NCBI RefSeq assembly: GCF_019279795.1
Contig: NC_056743.1
Location: 1,782,939,466 to 1,783,003,465, forward strand
Source: Protopterus annectens
Lineage: Eukaryota; Chordata; Ceratodontiformes; Protopteridae
Direction: 5' to 3'
Length of the DNA stretch: 64,000 nt
Shown one piece after another: positions 61,564 through 64,000 of this stretch (its first letter is position 1; each line of letters starts with the position of its first letter). Under the pieces are notes generated by a model that did no database searches, was not told where the DNA came from, and saw only the letters and a program-made list of their open reading frames with translations. The position numbers and the translations under genes are program-made.

Positions 61564-61890
61564 ATGTCAGGAAGGGGAGAGGGAGTGCACTTTCAGGCAC
61601 AACACTGGGGCATCCAGGAGTCCAGAGTCATAGCAGAAATCCTTGTCTAAGACCTTGAGAAGACACTGCTGCAGGGCCAGTACCAGGGTTCCCAATACAT
61701 GGCAGAAGCCTGGGACCATCTTGCCCATGACCTCGCCAGTGCCACTGGCATGCCCTGAACTGGTGAGCAGGTCAGGCATCACAATGCCAACCTGAAGCAG
61801 TGTAAGAGGGATCCCTTGGATCGGTGGATCCAAGAGGCTAGAAGGACAGGGGCAGACCCAGCTGTGAGCAAGTATCACTCCACTACCTGT
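61564..61890 (+). pseudogene. Myb/SANT-like DNA-binding protein relic (Harbinger companion type)
   Basis: The ATG at 61564 opens MSGRGEGVHFQAQHWGIQES. The frame then shows a trihelix Myb/SANT-like pattern: MAEAWDHLAHDLASATGMP, TGEQVRHHNANLK and DRWIQEARRTG. In-frame stops lie at 61648 and 61756. Harbinger elements encode such a Myb-like protein, which helps bring the transposase to DNA and into the nucleus. It lies in the same orientation 3 kb downstream of the transposase relic, so the two may be halves of one element; that link is inference. Confidence 0.55.
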
Positions 61891-62433
61891 TTAATAATTG
61901 CCAGCTCATGTATATTATGGATAGGTATGGCTTAGTATTCCTCTTATGTCCTTCACAGTGGCAAGTGAGTGAGCCGCGAACCAGGAAGCCTATGGCTGTC
62001 ACTTGGAGAGGTTGCGAAGTGAGGCAGGTTAGTAATACTCTTGCATGTACTGTCCTAGGAAATAAAATCTGACTGTATTAGTAAGTCAATTGCCTGTAGA
62101 AAACCAATATTGTTTAAGGCAAGTACTACATATTCTGAAGAATATGGCAGGAAGAGTCTGATATAGTTTGTATGTAAATAAAAGCATAATAGCCTGACAA
62201 TAAAGGTCTAACTGCTGGACTACATGTGTATACTCTGGTGTCATATGGTAATGTAAATTTCCAATCACGTAATAGTACTGTTGTACTAAGCACTGTTACC
62301 CAAACTGTGCAATATAAATAGAATATGTAGGAATGTCTACATATGACTGGTGTAATCCCCAGAGGTCATTTAGTACAACTGAGAGAGAGACATAGAGAGA
62401 AAACATTGAAAAGATGGTTTACCTTTGAAACCG
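61891..62433. other. No recognisable feature
   Basis: A spacer with a short (GA)n-like run near 62380-62400. No gene was recognised. Confidence 0.4.
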
Positions 62434-62800
62434 TGACTCACAGTGGTTTGAGTGCTCATATGAGTGACTCAAAACCATGAAACTGTTCAAAAAACAGCAA
62501 AGCGAAAAGCAGATTTGCTGTTTTTTGAACATTAATTTCGAAATAAAAAAAGTGTAAAGCAGGCAGGCAAGCCCCCCTGTGCCCCCCCACACCCCCTACT
62601 TTATTATTCTAACTCTAAGATTGCACTACAGTGGGGAAAGGAACCATTTCCTGATCCCCACTATAATGCAATCCCCCCCAGAATGTGGAATGTGCAATGA
62701 AAGAAACTCACTGTGCATTCGCACCTTTTTCCGTTCGGCATTTGCAAACTTTGCAGACTGCCTTTTGGTCATTTGTGGTTTGCCCTTGTGCAATACGCAC
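62434..62800 (+). mobile_element. Hairpin-ended element family, copy 4 (right edge uncertain)
   Basis: Two adjacent hairpins open it: an imperfect one at about 62450-62476 and a perfect 17-bp stem at 62485-62501/62514-62530 with a 12-nt loop. The family module follows at about 62566-62620 (GGCAAGCCCCCCTGTGCCCC, ACACCCCCTACTTTATTATT, CTAACTCTAAGATTGCACTA). A GTGGGGAAAGGAACCATTTC block after it matches GTGGGTAAGGGAAATTTCAC in the copy at 11.57 kb. The right terminal hairpin was not clearly found. Confidence 0.5.
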
Positions 62801-62840
62801 ATGTAAAGGTAAACTGAAATGACAGACAACAAAATCCGAA

Positions 62841-62925
62841 TAGCACACGCAGCTGAGACGTGAACTGTTGTATTTTAGCACACGCAGCTGCGACGTGAAC
62901 TGTTGTATTTTAGCACACATAGCCA
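62841..62925 (+). repeat. 35-bp tandem repeat, 2.4 units
   Basis: TAGCACACGCAGCTG starts units at 62841 and 62876, and TAGCACACAT starts a partial unit at 62911. Confidence 0.92.
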
Positions 62926-64000
62926 CAGTTCAAATCATGGGAATGGTAGTAGTCTGCATATAGAATCGTATCCTACAACTAATAAGCCAAGTATGTTCCA
63001 TCTACACCCCCATGTTGTCAAGCTGTGACCAGAGTTATTCTGCTCTCACTCATAACAGAGTGAGATGTATGTGCATAATACTAATGTGGAATCTGGTAAT
63101 TTATGTGGCAACATTCAGGTAGTGCTAACAAACATTGCTTCCACAGGTCCATCAGATACAAACACTGTGCCTAGAAATAAGAGTGATACCCTATACTGGT
63201 ACTGTTTACGTGTTGCAGTTGCTTTGAATAATAAGGTATTAGTCATCATTGTCACCCGCACTGTGCGACATAATATAACTGTCTAGGAAATCCTGTATAA
63301 GAGTGTTGTAATACAAGGTCAGAATGTAAAAACCACAGGAGAATTATAGACAGAAATCAGATAAGGGATGCACAGCAATATCTATATAGCACACACAACT
63401 GTGAAGGACAGTGGTTTCTTTTTAGCAGACACAGCCATGTTCTGAATCCTGGGAGTGGTAGTAGGCTGCATACAGAATCATATCCCACAACTGTACAAAT
63501 ATGTCCAGTAAACTGGCCCATATCTGCTGACTGTCCCCCTGGGAAATCAGTCAGATGATCCCAGACATTTAGGCAGCAAACAAGAAAAAGAACTGATTGA
63601 CAGACATCTATGAGAACAAACCTGACACTCTAGCAACTTTCCAAAATGTTATGAGAGTAATAAGCCACGTATGTCCCATCTACACCCCCATGTTGTCAAG
63701 CTGTGACCAGAATGTGGACAGTAACAGAGTGAGATGTATGTACATAATAGTAATGTGAAATCTGGTACTTTGTGTGGCAACATGCAGGTAGTGCTAGCAA
63801 ACACTGCTCCCATAGATACGACGGATATGAAGACTGTGCCGAGAAATAAAAGCATGATACCCTGTACTGGTAGTATTTATTCTGGTATTGTATGGAAATG
63901 TGAGTGTTGCAGTTGCTCTGAATAATAAGGTATCACTAATCACTGTCACCCACACTGTGCTACATAATATACCTGTGTAGGAAATCCTGTGTAAGAGTGT
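62871..64000 (+). repeat. Tandem repeat with period about 680 bp, running off the window
   Basis: The segment from TAATAAGCCAAG at 62980 recurs as TAATAAGCCACG at 63658, a 678-bp shift. Both copies share TGTTGTCAAGCTGTGACCAG, GAGTGAGATGTATGTG, CTGTGCC(T/G)AGAAATAA and AGGAAATCCTGT. The second unit carries about 166 bp (63492-63657) that the first lacks. The last unit is cut by the window end. No coding capacity was recognised. Confidence 0.82.

Overview
This window looks like intergenic DNA from a vertebrate with a large, transposon-rich genome. No confident host protein-coding exon is visible. The mix of repeats suggests a lungfish, amphibian or other fish-like lineage rather than a mammal or bird: Tx1/L1-like, L2-like and CR1-like LINEs; Penelope-like elements (PLEs) with GIY-YIG nucleases; Ty3/gypsy elements of a mag-like and a Gmr1-like kind; hAT and Harbinger DNA transposons; and V-SINE-like and CORE-SINE-like SINEs. 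That placement is inference and the species cannot be named.

Layout. 1-10.9 kb holds two tandem PLE copies. The first is split by a full-length Tx1/L1-like LINE (460-9212, 15-bp target duplication), whose ORF2 is itself split by a 299-bp palindromic element. 11.1-12.0 kb holds two small hairpin-ended elements and a SINE. 12-23.7 kb is mostly unannotated, with V-SINE-like copies, a decayed gypsy element with integrase ahead of reverse transcriptase, another hairpin-ended element, and an intron-bearing tRNA-Leu(CAA) relic joined to a CORE-SINE-like repeat. 23.7-26.5 kb holds a CR1 tail and a broken gypsy copy. 28.9-33.5 kb is a nearly full-length L2-like LINE on the minus strand with a 2A-like motif and 110-bp 5' repeats.

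35.9-56.6 kb is one nested structure. A mag-type gypsy fossil has been swollen to about 20.6 kb by a Gmr1-like gypsy element inside its 5' LTR, a region carrying an inverted PLE pair and a tRNA-Phe sequence, a hAT MITE, a reversed gypsy LTR, an L2 fragment, and a CR1 fragment that carries a V-SINE. Target duplications support most of these steps, so their relative order can be read.

57-64 kb holds relics of a Harbinger transposase and of a Myb/SANT-like companion, a fourth hairpin-ended element, and a tandem repeat with a period of about 680 bp that runs off the window.

The most unusual items are the hairpin-ended element family, one copy of which shows a compensatory change between its two terminal hairpins; hammerhead-like motifs at the 3' ends of two different PLE families, both with a 4-nt self-complementary stem III; the 2.6-kb PLE inverted repeat with a 14-bp spacer inserted as a unit; and the gypsy elements with integrase upstream of reverse transcriptase.
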